From Ridgeia piscesae (Eukaryota; Annelida; Polychaeta; Sabellida; Siboglinidae): a stretch of 64,000 nucleotides of DNA. The stretch's first letter is position 1; the number at the start of each line of letters is the position of its first letter. This document shows, one piece after another, positions 13,607 through 25,666 of this stretch. The stretch covers positions 92,501 to 156,500 of the forward strand of contig JAODUO010000582.1 of NCBI GenBank assembly GCA_025642075.2, given 5' to 3'. Made by a program: the position numbers and the translations under genes. The notes under the pieces are model-generated. The model saw nothing but the letters and a program-made list of their open reading frames with translations, ran no database searches and was not told the DNA's origin.

Positions 13607-15438
13607 CGCGACCGACTGGTATGTTGTCGGGCTGTTTCACGGCCACCCATACGCCACAACGGTTCTCAGCATCAGGGCTGGTTCATTTGTAGCAGCATTC
13701 CCGCGTCGAGATGTCAACGTAACCAATGCTTACTCCATCGGACCTGGCTCTCTGTCTCTCGCGTAAGGACTGCTTCGTTCCGCGTGTAGCTGTCAAACGC
13801 CAGGGTACGCTCTGCGAAGGCGATAGGCTATGACGTCATTCGGGGAATTACCGAGATCAGCTGGATGTCTCGCTGTCCCCCGTGTGGCGCCACCAGTCTG
13901 GATTGGATGATGTCATTATTATACGCGATATGGCGCCACTGTCTGCAAGCGGTTAGCCTGCGGCCAAAGACGCTATACTTTGGCTAGCAATGGCATAACA
14001 GGAGACGCCAACGCTTGTTCACATTATGCTTTAAATAACTTACCAGTTCTTTGTAATATGTTGATGAGGGGAAACTATTCAATACTGAATTCTGTGATAT
14101 TTTACTTCCTGACCTTTTTTCTGCTTTGTCAAAGCCTTTGAAGTTTGATCTACCACCTCGCACTACAGTTCAAAAACACGAAAGTAGGCCTACTTATTTT
14201 TTCTTACGATTTGTGTTTATTGTTAGTGAGCCACTTACCAGGGGCACCACTGTTACCTTACACATATTTAGCATTCATGACTGCAGAACTTAAATGCTCA
14301 GGAGTAGAATTTAACTTGGAAAAATATGCAATAGGCTAGCGATAGCTCACCAGGGAATCTTACTCTAAATTTCACCATTCCCAACACACCCGGCAGATTC
14401 CATTGCAAAACACGGAAGTAAAGCCAGTAATATTTCGCCTACAAAGGTTTTAGCCATTACATGTATAGTACTTTTCGGCCAAAATTACTTCGGGCTGAAA
14501 TAACTCGAGTACAATTATTACTCCTCAGCCGCTCATGAGGTTGGTAATTAAAGCTAAAATCTCTAAAGTTGTCATTCGTCTTAGATATCAGACATCTGCA
14601 TTACTGTAAGGATCACTGTGTGATGTTATGCCAATGCAAATGCATAGAACGATATATGCAGTTATGAGAGATGGGCTTGGGAGATGACAAGACTGGAGGT
14701 CGATCACTGTTATTCCTCTCTCACATGTAATCATAATAAATTGGTTTGATCAGTACCTCTGGTGTCGAATCAGATACGTATGAATGCGAGATGCGTCAGA
14801 CAATCCTATTACCCATAGGTCAAGTCAAAGACAACACGTTTCACACTGGAGTCATCCTTTGTCTTTGGTATTAAGCACGGGCCTCTGCAGTGTATCCATG
14901 ACCATGGCAGGTGCAATGACTACAGTTTTGACTGGTCAAGTACTATGAAAAGTACAACTGATTCAGCTTACATACATTACATAGGACATATCTGCCTGGA
15001 GTACTGGTAGTAATGTCAACTACCTCCCCCTACTTGTAAGGATTGTGATAACTGTTTGCTTTGTTGCTCCGTCGAAGCCAGTAAAGTTATCAATAAATGC
15101 ACAGAACTATGCTAATTTGACAGACATCATAGACAGTTTTTAATTGTTGTTGTCAAATAACTTTCACTGTAAGAAAACATGTTTACAAGACATTGATCTC
15201 TTCAACAACTAGTGGCACGATGCATGTATACACAACTGTGTGGTCCATTTGGAATGGATATAATTGTGTGTTCAATAACACAATCTCATTTCTCCTCCAA
15301 CTGTTTCACAGTAGTTTAAATAGCGTGTTTAACTTCTTTGCAGAATATTCGCTTTCAGTGGCTACGGCATATCTGTGCAATGGTGCTGTGAAAATGTCAT
15401 GAAAGAACAACAGGTAGTAATATTAGAAATCGTTTTAA
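13607..15438. other. Intergenic: SAMD5-like upstream region and RABL3 downstream flank
   Basis: The first 400 bases upstream of the SAMD5-like ATG are GC-rich with many CpGs, as expected for a promoter. No TATA box stands out. The rest is AT-rich with no supported exon. Confidence 0.5.
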
Positions 15439-18400
15439 TCAACTCATATGTAAGAACTTTGTAAAGTGACCAGCGCCCGCTTGCCTTCGTCGCTCCATGG
15501 AAACTGGTGTTGATGGCTGCAACAAGAAACACAACCGGGTAATCACTCTATGTTATAAATCTCTCTGTATATTTCTTTGTGGACCAACATCTCCGTCAGT
15601 TTTGCATGTATCAGGCTGAAAGTTTGTATGTGATCTAAGTAACCCACTCGGGTGGTTTGTGGATTTACAGTTTTTCATAATTACTACAGGTGTTGTAGAA
15701 CATACGCAGAACAATACCTCACAAGGCTGTATGTAGAGTTCCTGTCACGTAATGTTATCTTTTTCTATATCACCGTAAAGATAATGATGTCATGACAACT
15801 GTGTCAAATTATTGTTAAATCAATGGGTAACTCAGCATGTATACTATGAAATAGGAGCACTAAGACCAATGCATTGAGGTACACATATGAGGTGGTTAAT
15901 GTACACCAACTATCTGCACAAGGCTGGTAACTGAACATGACCAAGTCCAGTATGAAACCAAATATAAATATTGTGAAATATAAAAATTGCATATATGACA
16001 AACACAAATTTTGGTTTCACCCAGTTTCTTTGAATATGATTTCTTAACCACTGGTGGTAATAAAACCAACACACAGACAATGTCATACCTGGCTACTTTC
16101 TCGACTGTAATATTTCCTCTCAATCACCTAAAAGCAACAACACAAAACAGCTGTAAATTGTCATCAATTCAGACGATTATTCTTAGATATTTTATATCAT
16201 AAACTGTAAAGGGAAAAAACACAATAAGAGCAAAATTGTGTATTATATTAGTATCAGCTCAGTTGGTAATAACTAGCAGGAAATTAACTGATTTGGTTTT
16301 TAATTCCTTAGATATGAGAAACCAGGAATGCAGTTCACAGCAAAGGGTGTTGTTGTTAAAGAACCAACCTAAGCATTTGTTGCTAATGAAGCTTGTTTAG
16401 AACTTATATAATAGGCCTACTAGAGAGGTTCAGCTTCCAGGTTTAAATTGTTTATTTAATGTAATGTTCTTTAGAACTATGATTAATATCTTGACAGTGT
16501 ACCAAATTGTGTGCAGTTACTTTATAAACAAAGTTTGCAATGTGGTTTATGTGAAAGGTTCCACCACATGACACATTCAGCTGGTATCAAAATGTATAGT
16601 TTATAAACAGGTTTTACTTGCAATACTGCTGAGATGAACCTCATTAATCATAGTGCTCTTTCATTTTCATTGTTCGCACATTCAAAACTGCAGACTTCCT
16701 GTTACAAATTACTATGGCAAAAAATTGGAGTTAGAAGAATACCCTTTAACATGTTGGAATTTGAGTGTGAATGTGAAGCTTGAGAAGCTACCATCTATAA
16801 TAAATTATCATAAAACACTGTTTCTCTACTGTCTGTGGGCTGTTACCTTCATCATTTTTGAACGTATTGGGCTGAAATTATACATGTGGTAGTGATCCAA
16901 CAGACCCCTGTGGATGGTTCGTAGATTGACTTTTTCAAAATTTGTTCGGGGGTGAAGAATGTGGAAGGGTTAATATTTTGTAAGGCTATACGTGGATTTT
17001 GCCATACGTTAATAGATTGTCACATCATTATGCGACCGTGCGAGGTAATTCTGAAACAATATAACGCAATTATTTAAAGTTTTAGCACTGCTTTTTCCAG
17101 AAGTGAGATTTAACTCTGCTAGCACATTTACTCTGGACGGAGGGGACATGATCTGGGAAATCGCAAGTTTCGAAAGTTTCAGGTTGTGACTGCCTATTTT
17201 CACCAAGCATGGCTGGGTTCCTTGGCTAGTTAACATAAATTTGTCTGCTGAATGTCTCGTTGTCTCAGCAAATCTATATACATTGTACAATAAAAAATAT
17301 GCATTGATAAAGGTAACACACCTTATCAAAGAATCGACTCATCTTCACTGCATTACTCGTGCCAGGCGCAAGGTGCTTTGCCTGTGTGCAGTCCTAGAAC
17401 AGGTGACAGTGTGATTAGTTCTTCTACAACAGCTCCTTCCTGTATACATGCACAGTTGCACACTTGAAGATAACTTAAAATAGCATAGCCATTAGATAAA
17501 CACAACTTAAGCTAAATGCTTCACTTTTTAATAATAATTTAAATGTTTTTGAGCAAACTTGACTGTATATATTTGTAATAACAATAAATATTCTCTACAA
17601 TAAATAGCATCCATCAGCTAAAATAGACTTATTAAACCTGAAAGTTAAAACAAGTCACCGTAAATCACTGAATAATCCAATACAGTAATCTAAAACAACC
17701 TAAATGTGCTTTAAAATATATTAAGACAGTAAAAAATGTAATTAAGTTTTGTCAAAATGAAGTGGTGGTCTTTCAAAACAAGGGAGGGAGTTAAACAGTC
17801 ACACTGAATCATGTGATACAGGGTTGGGTTCAAATACATATTTGCATTTGTATTTGAATAGAGAATTTTTTTTTATTTGTAATGAAAATCACAAAAAGGC
17901 ATATATTTGTATTTGATATTTGGTCTGTATTTGAAAAGTATTTGCAAATATAATCAAATACATATAAAAAATTACCAACAAAAGGTAAGGCATTGCCTGA
18001 CATAAACTGGCTCAGGAGTCAAGACAGAATGTTTTTCACACCTGGTCAAACAATAGCATCAATGGATGAATGGGAGGCCAGTGAAGCTTATCTACAGCCA
18101 TAAAGGCAGGTATAACAGGGCAGGTGCTTCAAAGAATACTGAGCAGTGTCAACTGCTGTGTAAACATCCTGGGCTAAGACAAAGGAACCCAGGTTTCCTC
18201 CAGTGCAGGGGAAGAGCTACCCACTAGAACAGTCTAGTAAACCTGCCTGCCAATTAGTCTACTGCAGTCAATCAAGCTAAGACAAAATTCTTCTCAAGAT
18301 GATACACTTGCACTACAATGGAAACTCGGGTCAGTATTTGAATCATATTTAAATCAAATTTCAAAAATGGCAATGTATTTGAATGATATTTGAATAAAAA

Positions 18401-19636
18401 ATGGCAGTGTATTTGTATTGGAAATTTGTATTGAAATCTGGAAAAGCAATGTATTTGATTTGGCCGAGTTGTATTTGTATTTGATTTCAAAATATGTATT
18501 TGAACCCAATCCTGATGTGGTAATCCAAATTAGTAATAATAAAAAAAATAGTGTGCTTTAAAAGAGATTAAGACAGTTGAAAAGTAAATCAATTGACACG
18601 TTTAAGTGTCCACAGCAATAAAAAGGCCTATCCTTAAAGTTGTCTTGACAGAAGTAAAAGACATCTGTGATGTAACATTACTTTGCAGATCATTCTAAGT
18701 TGTAGCAGCTGCAACTTACGAGGTTGATTTCGTCTGCGGCGCATTCTTCTGCTATTGTAGACGAGCGTCGACGGGAAAGTTCAGGTGCAGCCTGCGCCAG
18801 ATTCATCTTTGTGCCAATTACTAACATAGGAATTGATGTACCAACAAATTGTTCAGGGTCATATCTGTAGGCACACAAACATATTATAATCATGATTCTG
18901 TTTTTCAAAATGTTATTGTTTTTAATGTGTGTGTGTGTGTCTTTGGTGTGTGTATACTTGTATATGAATTGTATGTAAAAAAAAAACAATGTATGTATGG
19001 CTGTGTATTCTGTCTATGTTTGTCAAACTTTCAAGTTTATATTTCACTTTTATTACATGCAGTGATGACAGTGGCTTCTATTTTATAGCACTGATTGCTT
19101 TTAATTAGTTCTGTTTGAAACCGTATTTTTACACCCTGATTACTTAATTTTATTTATTTATCTGAGGTCATTTATTTATCTGAGGGTATTTATTTATCTG
19201 AGCTTATTTAATTATCTGAGCTCATTTATTTAATTCACTTATATTTTAAATTTAGTCATCATGTTAATATGAAGCACTTTGATTGGAATTTAGTCACTTA
19301 AAAAAACAAGAAACATTTATTATCATTTAAGGATAACATGTTATTTTTTAGTTAAAGATTTCAAAGATTGGCTAACAACCAAATGACATCAGTTTTGGCT
19401 ACTCTTTAGAAGTTCAAAGTTCACGTTGCCAGACTGCTACTCACTCATTCCCAGCACTAGATTCGTCCCTGTTTAAGATCTCCGCCAGCCACTTGTGGAG
19501 GTTCTGTTGCGACTTCCTGTTGGTCAGGTCATGTACTAATATTATACCTGCAACCAATGCATGTTAGCATGTCTTATGAGTAGTTTCACAAGATTGCAAC
19601 ACCCCAAAATGTGTAGTGTTGTTGCTATTTATGATA

Positions 19637-19693
<57 letters not shown>

Positions 19694-22211
19694 CATGTTA
19701 TAATAATTATATATTCAAACCACCACCTGGTACCAGCACTAATGCACCAGTGGGGTGGAACTTAAGACTCTAAGCAACCTTAGATGACTTGTAATACCTT
19801 AGCCAATAGCCATCTGACTATTCACAAAATGCGACATGTTGTGAACATCTACCCACCAAGGGTCCATGGTGCCCAATGCTGACATTTCCACTCCTCCATT
19901 TACTTGTAATCAATTTACACAGATGTTTGTACAACGGCCTTATTTGACCTCTTAAATAGTATTACTAAAAGGTTCCACCCCCTGCTGCCTTCCTACAAAC
20001 AAAACAATTAATAATTTCCAAACTATAAAATTTAATCCAGACTAAACCAGGCTAAATAAACTTGCCTCATCTCATCTTTAACTGGCCAAATGTTATTGAT
20101 TCCCTTAAAAAAATTGTTGCCAATAATGTTAGCTAACATGTACCCATGTGGGGGTAAATTGCTACTGCTGTGGTGTGCTGACTGCCCAACACTGATAACG
20201 TTCCACAGGTACACTGCTTATGCATCAAAGTTACCATATAAAATGATGACGATACTGCATGTATATGTGAGTTACCAAATAACTGACCATGTGTGGGATT
20301 ATAGAAGATTGACCGACTGTTCCTGTGTGCTGACCAGCCCCCAATGTCCCACAGTTCAACAAAGAACGGCTTCTCTGAGGGAGTGCCAGCCTTGTACTCA
20401 TGCAGCTACAATGACAACGTAATGGTTGGACTTGGTCACGGAAGAAACTCAGAGTGCAACAGTGAAGTGAAGTACAATGGAGTTCAATTATGCATAAAAT
20501 TGTACAAATAAAATTAATCCAACTAAGTATTCCACATACCCTGGTAATATTTATAACAAGTTAAAAAAAATTATGTCCACATTCGTTGCAATGATGATAA
20601 AATTGTCATGGGAGCAATTCTGAACCGTCTCACAACTGTATCTTTGCTTGTCACTCGTATATCAGCCAATGCCGGAAAACTTGACCTTGACCAAAGGTGT
20701 GTATTTGGTTCAATAGTCAGTTTTGTGACACCTTTTAATCTCAGACTATCATATGTGATCAAAAATTTAATTAAATGTATCATTTGACATGAAATGGTTG
20801 CCATTTTGTATTTAAAATCAACATGCTAAAACATTTGCCAACTCCTGAATCTGTTCAATGAATATTGATTCTACAATACATATTGATTCTGGAACCAAGT
20901 GATTTAAATTCAACAATGGTTTGCTGCAGCCAGATATGTTGTACTGATAAATAATTGTAGCCATACTCCCAGTAGGGTGTCCCAGTCCCACACAAGGGTT
21001 ATGTTTTGGTTGGTTAATAATGAACAAACACAATTTTGTTACATCCATACACTGGACTCGTGTCTTACCTTTGTCTGAACCGAGCAGCCGATTGTCCAGT
21101 ATGGGTTGGCAATGGGCTCGTTGTAGCAGATGAGATGAGCTAGGGATGTCTTGCCTACACCTGCACACAACAACTATTTACAATATCTATGATCAACCAG
21201 TGACATTGACTAATTATAGTACAGTATGACCACTTGTGTCTGATGATCCTATCAGACAATGCAACTTAGTACGGTGCAATAGTTGCATGCTAATCACGGT
21301 GCTATCAAGTCACCTTGTATATTGGTATCATCACAGGTAATCCATTGCATGGCAATGCATGCAATTCTATTGCATGCAAGTTACATGTTAAGAACATGTC
21401 CTGTAATGTGCAACAAAGATGCATCCGGTGACCAATCAGAACCAACGATATGGTTCTGAATGAGGATGAGATGCAAGTTAACAGCTCACTGAGTTGTTTC
21501 AGGGACCAGGGTATATGCCTCTGGAACAAGATATGGCTCCATGAATGTATTTATGAAGAACTTGAGGCCTTTGGGAACAATTCACCTCTTAAACAGCGCC
21601 TAAAGTCAGAAACTCTTCACTGCTGTGAGATGTTCACTGCACTGTATAAATGAAGTTGCAACCTAGATGCGATCATTTCACACAGTGATTGCAGTAACTT
21701 GTCCTTAGTTGCATAATTTACTGGCACTTTAACAGTAACGTACCTTACCAATAAATGTTTACAAAACTTTTTTAATAGATATCCTTCTCTCTATTTTAGT
21801 ATTTTCATCAATTCAATGAGATTCATGTCATGAATTATCACTCGTTGAAAATGTAACAAGAACAGGGATATCATCTCAATCGTCTACCCTGAACGGAGAA
21901 GTGGTAAATACTGATCTATCGGACTAGCCCCGTCTGGTGGCCTGTTCCCAGCCATGGACCTGGTGGGCTACAGCCTATCGTCTATGGCTATGCTAGCATG
22001 TCGACGTGTAGCGTCCACTGCATTTGCAATGAAGCTGTCACCAGTGTTACACTGGTCTGTCGTAGATTTACAATACTGATGAATCAATGGTAAGCCCACC
22101 GCAGACACATATAATTCCTACTTTTAAAAGTAAAATAAAAGCTAAGAATGCTAAAGCTTGTATACCAGAATCTCCAACAATCAACACTCGAACTTTGTCA
22201 ATCGCGGCCAT
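15439..22211 (-). CDS. RABL3: Rab-like protein 3, small GTPase (seven exons found)
   Basis: Exons on the minus strand: 22211-22166, 21160-21069, 20405-20288, 19547-19445, 18864-18720, 17393-17322 and 15516-15439. Every junction has AG/GT borders and matching phases. Joined, they give 217 residues; vertebrate RABL3 is about 236. The P-loop GDSGVGKTS lies at residues 13-21 and the switch II motif WDIGG at 65-69. The block [12 protein letters not shown] follows, and the base-binding loop is IGTKMN at 136-141. The usual final Asp of that TKxD motif is Asn here. Exon 6 contains the family signature [12 protein letters not shown]. The last exon encodes a basic RRR-containing tail ending FLHMS. The shortfall sits between exons 6 and 7, where the family has a block resembling VIEKRYF; that short exon, which must be in phase 0, was not found. 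RABL3 is an atypical Rab that in vertebrates modulates RAS-pathway prenylation and lymphoid development. It is divergent from the TFIIE alpha gene. Confidence 0.93.
15590..17005. repeat. Two diverged direct copies of an unknown repeat (15590-15750 and 16845-17005)
   Basis: Copy A contains the ordered words AGGCTGAAA...GGTGGTTTGTGGATTTACAG...CAAGGCTGTATGTAG. Copy B contains GGGCTGAAA...GGATGGTTCGTAGATTGACT...TAAGGCTATACGTGG. Both lie in RABL3 intron 6, about 1.25 kb apart in the same orientation. Similarity is partial and read by eye. Confidence 0.45.
17819..18514. mobile_element. hAT-like non-autonomous element with 8-bp target duplication
   Basis: The element begins CAGGGTTGGGTTCAAATAC, and its other end, read inverted, is CAGGATTGGGTTCAAATAC. 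The flanks are ATGTGATA (17811-17818) and ATGTGGTA (18515-18522), an 8-bp target duplication with one mismatch. CAG-starting inverted ends with 8-bp duplications are characteristic of hAT DNA transposons. The roughly 700-bp body carries many ATTTGTATTTGAA words near both ends and no transposase. It lies in RABL3 intron 5. Confidence 0.8.
19148..19232. repeat. Short minisatellite, about four 20-22 bp units
   Basis: The unit TTTATTTATCTGAG recurs four times with 3-8 bp variable joints. It lies in RABL3 intron 4. Confidence 0.7.
19639..19690. repeat. (TA)n microsatellite in RABL3 intron 3
   Basis: About 50 bp of uninterrupted TA repeats upstream (gene sense) of exon 4. Confidence 0.9.
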
Positions 22212-23738
22212 AATTTCATCGGATGTAAATATTGTGGAAAGTGGGAGTCGCAAGAATGTTTCATTTTGGACGTAACCCTCACGCGAGTCTATCACAATTA
22301 TCAAATGGCGGAAGAAGCAAGAAATTACGATATAGTTTTTGATTTAACAGATGTAAGTCATACGTCGCCCTGTAAATCTAAATTATATAATGGACATGCA
22401 TATGTAAAATATTGTTGATAAGGAAAAGCTTGATAGTCACATTTGTAATTGTGATAGCGAGGTCATTATCCATAAAGAAATACCATACATCAAGTAAGCT
22501 CCCTTAAATTAGTATATTAATTGTCAAATTTCACAGTTTACCCTTTCTCATTTTTATTCATCATTTATGCTCATGAAAACCCTCGTTAATTATACATATA
22601 TTGGTATGTATTATGGATAGTTTGTAGCAGCTAGGTATTATCATAGCAGACTAGTAATGCGGGTTTTCCTCATTATTCAAAAGCCAAATTTATTGACGTC
22701 CAATATCAACATGTATCGCACATAGCACAATTTGCGTGCACGGGCAGTGTTTATTCTTTACAAACATAAAACAAACGTTATTTGAAAGTACACGTATTAT
22801 TTCAGACTTAATTAAGTATGTAATTTCCACAAGATGTAATAATCCATTTAAAAAAGTGTTTATTCAGTCATCCAGAGTATGTAAGTTTAATAGGGATGCT
22901 ATGTGGGCGATAATAGGAGTAGCTACTGAAATAAAATTTTGGTCACCGTCAAAACTGCGCAAGATACAAACAAGAAGTGCCAAGCCAATTTATGAGACTT
23001 GGCATTTTTATGCATTTAGTGGGAAAATGTCACCAATAACATTTTGTGAAACTTAAAGTGCAGTTAGATAGTTTTTGAAATTAAAGATTTGAAGTTAAAA
23101 AAAGATTGATAGGCTGTTGACTGTGTTGCTATTGGTTTGGGTCCAAACATATAACATCTGTAGCTGGCACTTAATTAATGCCATGAGACCCAGTCAGTAG
23201 CATATCGTAGACGTTAACATTCTATCCCTACCGGAAAACATGTGAGTGCGATAGACTGCCTATAGATTAGGCATTGACTGTTAGTGTGGGCGACTGGGTA
23301 TCTGGCATTTCATCTAATGGCATTTGGCCTAACGCGACAATTCATCTACTACAACATTTGTTCTATCGATACAATTTGTCTACTGCGGTGAAGAGATAAT
23401 TTATCTGACATGCTGGTGTTTTTAAAACTGGACTGGATGCTACCAGATGTTAGTTGCATAGGCCCAATGTTATATATTTAGTTGCAAATATCATAATTCA
23501 GGATGCTATACATAGTGTTGATAATTTGATATATAACTTGTGTTCAGTAAGATGTCATGACAAGTTTAGTTTGTGTTTTTATTAGCAAGTGTACGTATGT
23601 TGAACTGTGTTCCTAAAACAATTGTGGGATTAGGATTTGCAATTGCAGCACTAAATGATGATATCACTATATTTTTAGTAGAAGCCCGGAGTCCAAAATC
23701 ATGCTAAAGCAACGGTATCCTTTGCATTTGCAGACAGA
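22212..23738. promoter_or_regulatory. Divergent promoter region of RABL3 and GTF2E1
   Basis: The two start codons are about 1.5 kb apart and face away from each other. RABL3 begins at 22211 on the minus strand. The TFIIE alpha coding exon begins at 23734 behind a good acceptor (TTTGCATTTGCAG), so GTF2E1 has at least one upstream non-coding exon. That exon places its real start nearer RABL3 and makes the shared promoter shorter. No TATA box or CpG cluster was clear. A degenerate block at 23305-23400 repeats TTCATCTA- and ATTTG-containing words. Confidence 0.55.
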
Positions 23739-25619
23739 ATGAATGTGACCGAGCCGGATGTACTCACAGAGGTACCAGAGACACTGAAGCGAATTGTGCG
23801 TTACATTACCCGCGGCTTCTACGGTATCGAAGAGTGTCTTATTGCAGACCTCCTAATACACCACCCATGTATCAAGGAGGACGACCTCCTAGATCTTACC
23901 AAGTTTGAACGCAAGCAGCTACGTCAAGCGATCTCAATGCTGAAAAACGACAAATTTATCAAAGCGCGGATGCGCGCAGAGACAGACAGTGAAGGGAAGA
24001 TAACACGACACAACTACTATTTCATCAACTATAGCATTCTAGTGAATGTCGTCAAGTTTAAACTTGATCACATGCGTAAGAAAATAGAAATGGAGGAGCG
24101 CGATTCAACGAGTCGCGCCTCGTTCCTGTGTCCAGGCTGCCAGAAAACATTCACTGATCTTGAGGCAGATCAGCTGTTTGACTTTGCCTCGGGAGTGTTC
24201 CGCTGCACGTACTGCCAGGACGAAGTGAAGGAAGAGACGATTAGCGAACCGAAAAGTGACGCGCGGACACTCATGGTCAAGTTCAATGAGCAGCTGCAGC
24301 CGATATTCTCCCTACTTCGCGAAGTCGAGGACATTAAGTTGTCTGCGGAGATTCTCAACCCAGAGCCAGTCGACATGGGCAGCAAAACCAGGTATTGTGT
24401 CGATTCTGGTAAAAGTAATATTGTGGCATTTGATCAGTCATTTTTTTCAGGTAAGAGTAATTTGAACTGGCTGATTCACTGATCTTCATTGATTAGCCAA
24501 CACCTAACATTGATGAACCATTTGTACATAATTAGCATACTATTATCTACCAGTTAGAAGTACATAATAATATAGTATCTACCTGCTAGAAGGCAACTTG
24601 GTCATCTTTTACTATTCTAGTTTTTAAGTATTTCAATTTCGATAAATTATAATGTTAATACACCGACTTTGAAGGCAGTCTGACAGTATTTACTTAACTG
24701 TGACCCACTTGTCTCTTTTTATCTGTTCATTCCCTTTGTTGGAATATTGCCCTCTGTTCTACCAATTGGCTAACATTTAAAACACAACAGTATTTATTTG
24801 ACTTATTTATTTACGTATCTGTTATGTGCGTTTTGCACTCTTGGAATCAGTGGAACAAATCAAGTGAGATTTCAGTTAAAAATAATTTTATATTACAATT
24901 TATTAATAACCATATCATGTGTATTTGAAAAAGTATTTGAAAAATAAAAATATTTAAATACAGATACATTTAATTCCTAACTACCCGGTAAACATGAAAT
25001 AAAATAATTTTAAAAAGTAAATACTTGTAAATGTATTTTACCCCATATCTGGTGTAGATTCATGAATAGATATACATTAGTGTAATAACAATTATTATCT
25101 GTGTTGATTAGATCACACGGCAGCAAGCATCCGTCAGAGAGAGGCACGTGGAGCGGTGAAGCAAGTCGTAGCCATGTATACGGATATACAGAGAATGAGG
25201 TGACGATAAACATTGATGGTGACAACGAGGCGGTGGAGTCGAAACAGGCCGCCCCGAAGGAGAGGCCGGTGTGGCTGACAGAGAGCACTCTCATCGAGGC
25301 CGCCAACGCCAGCGCAGCAGTTCTACAGCAACAACAGGTCTGGCGCCTCACGGTCGTTTTGTCGTTTTCATTCATAAATTATATATAAATATCTAGCAGC
25401 AACATCACAGGTTGTATATATATATATATATATATGTGTGTATATATGTATTTCTTATTAATCTTTATGCATGTATAATTTTACAAAGAAGTAATTTATT
25501 TTAACATATTTATTTATAATACCTATTTATGTAGCTTATATGTAAATATGTATTTACATATTTTTTATTGTTAGCACCTTTGAACCTGTATATATGGTGC
25601 TTTATAAATGTTATATATA

Positions 25620-25666
<47 letters not shown>

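Noticed and set aside
13438..13789. Plus-strand and shifted frames of 73-107 codons at the SAMD5-like exon
   Set aside because: They are antisense or frame-shifted shadows of the SAM-domain exon, kept open by its high GC content.
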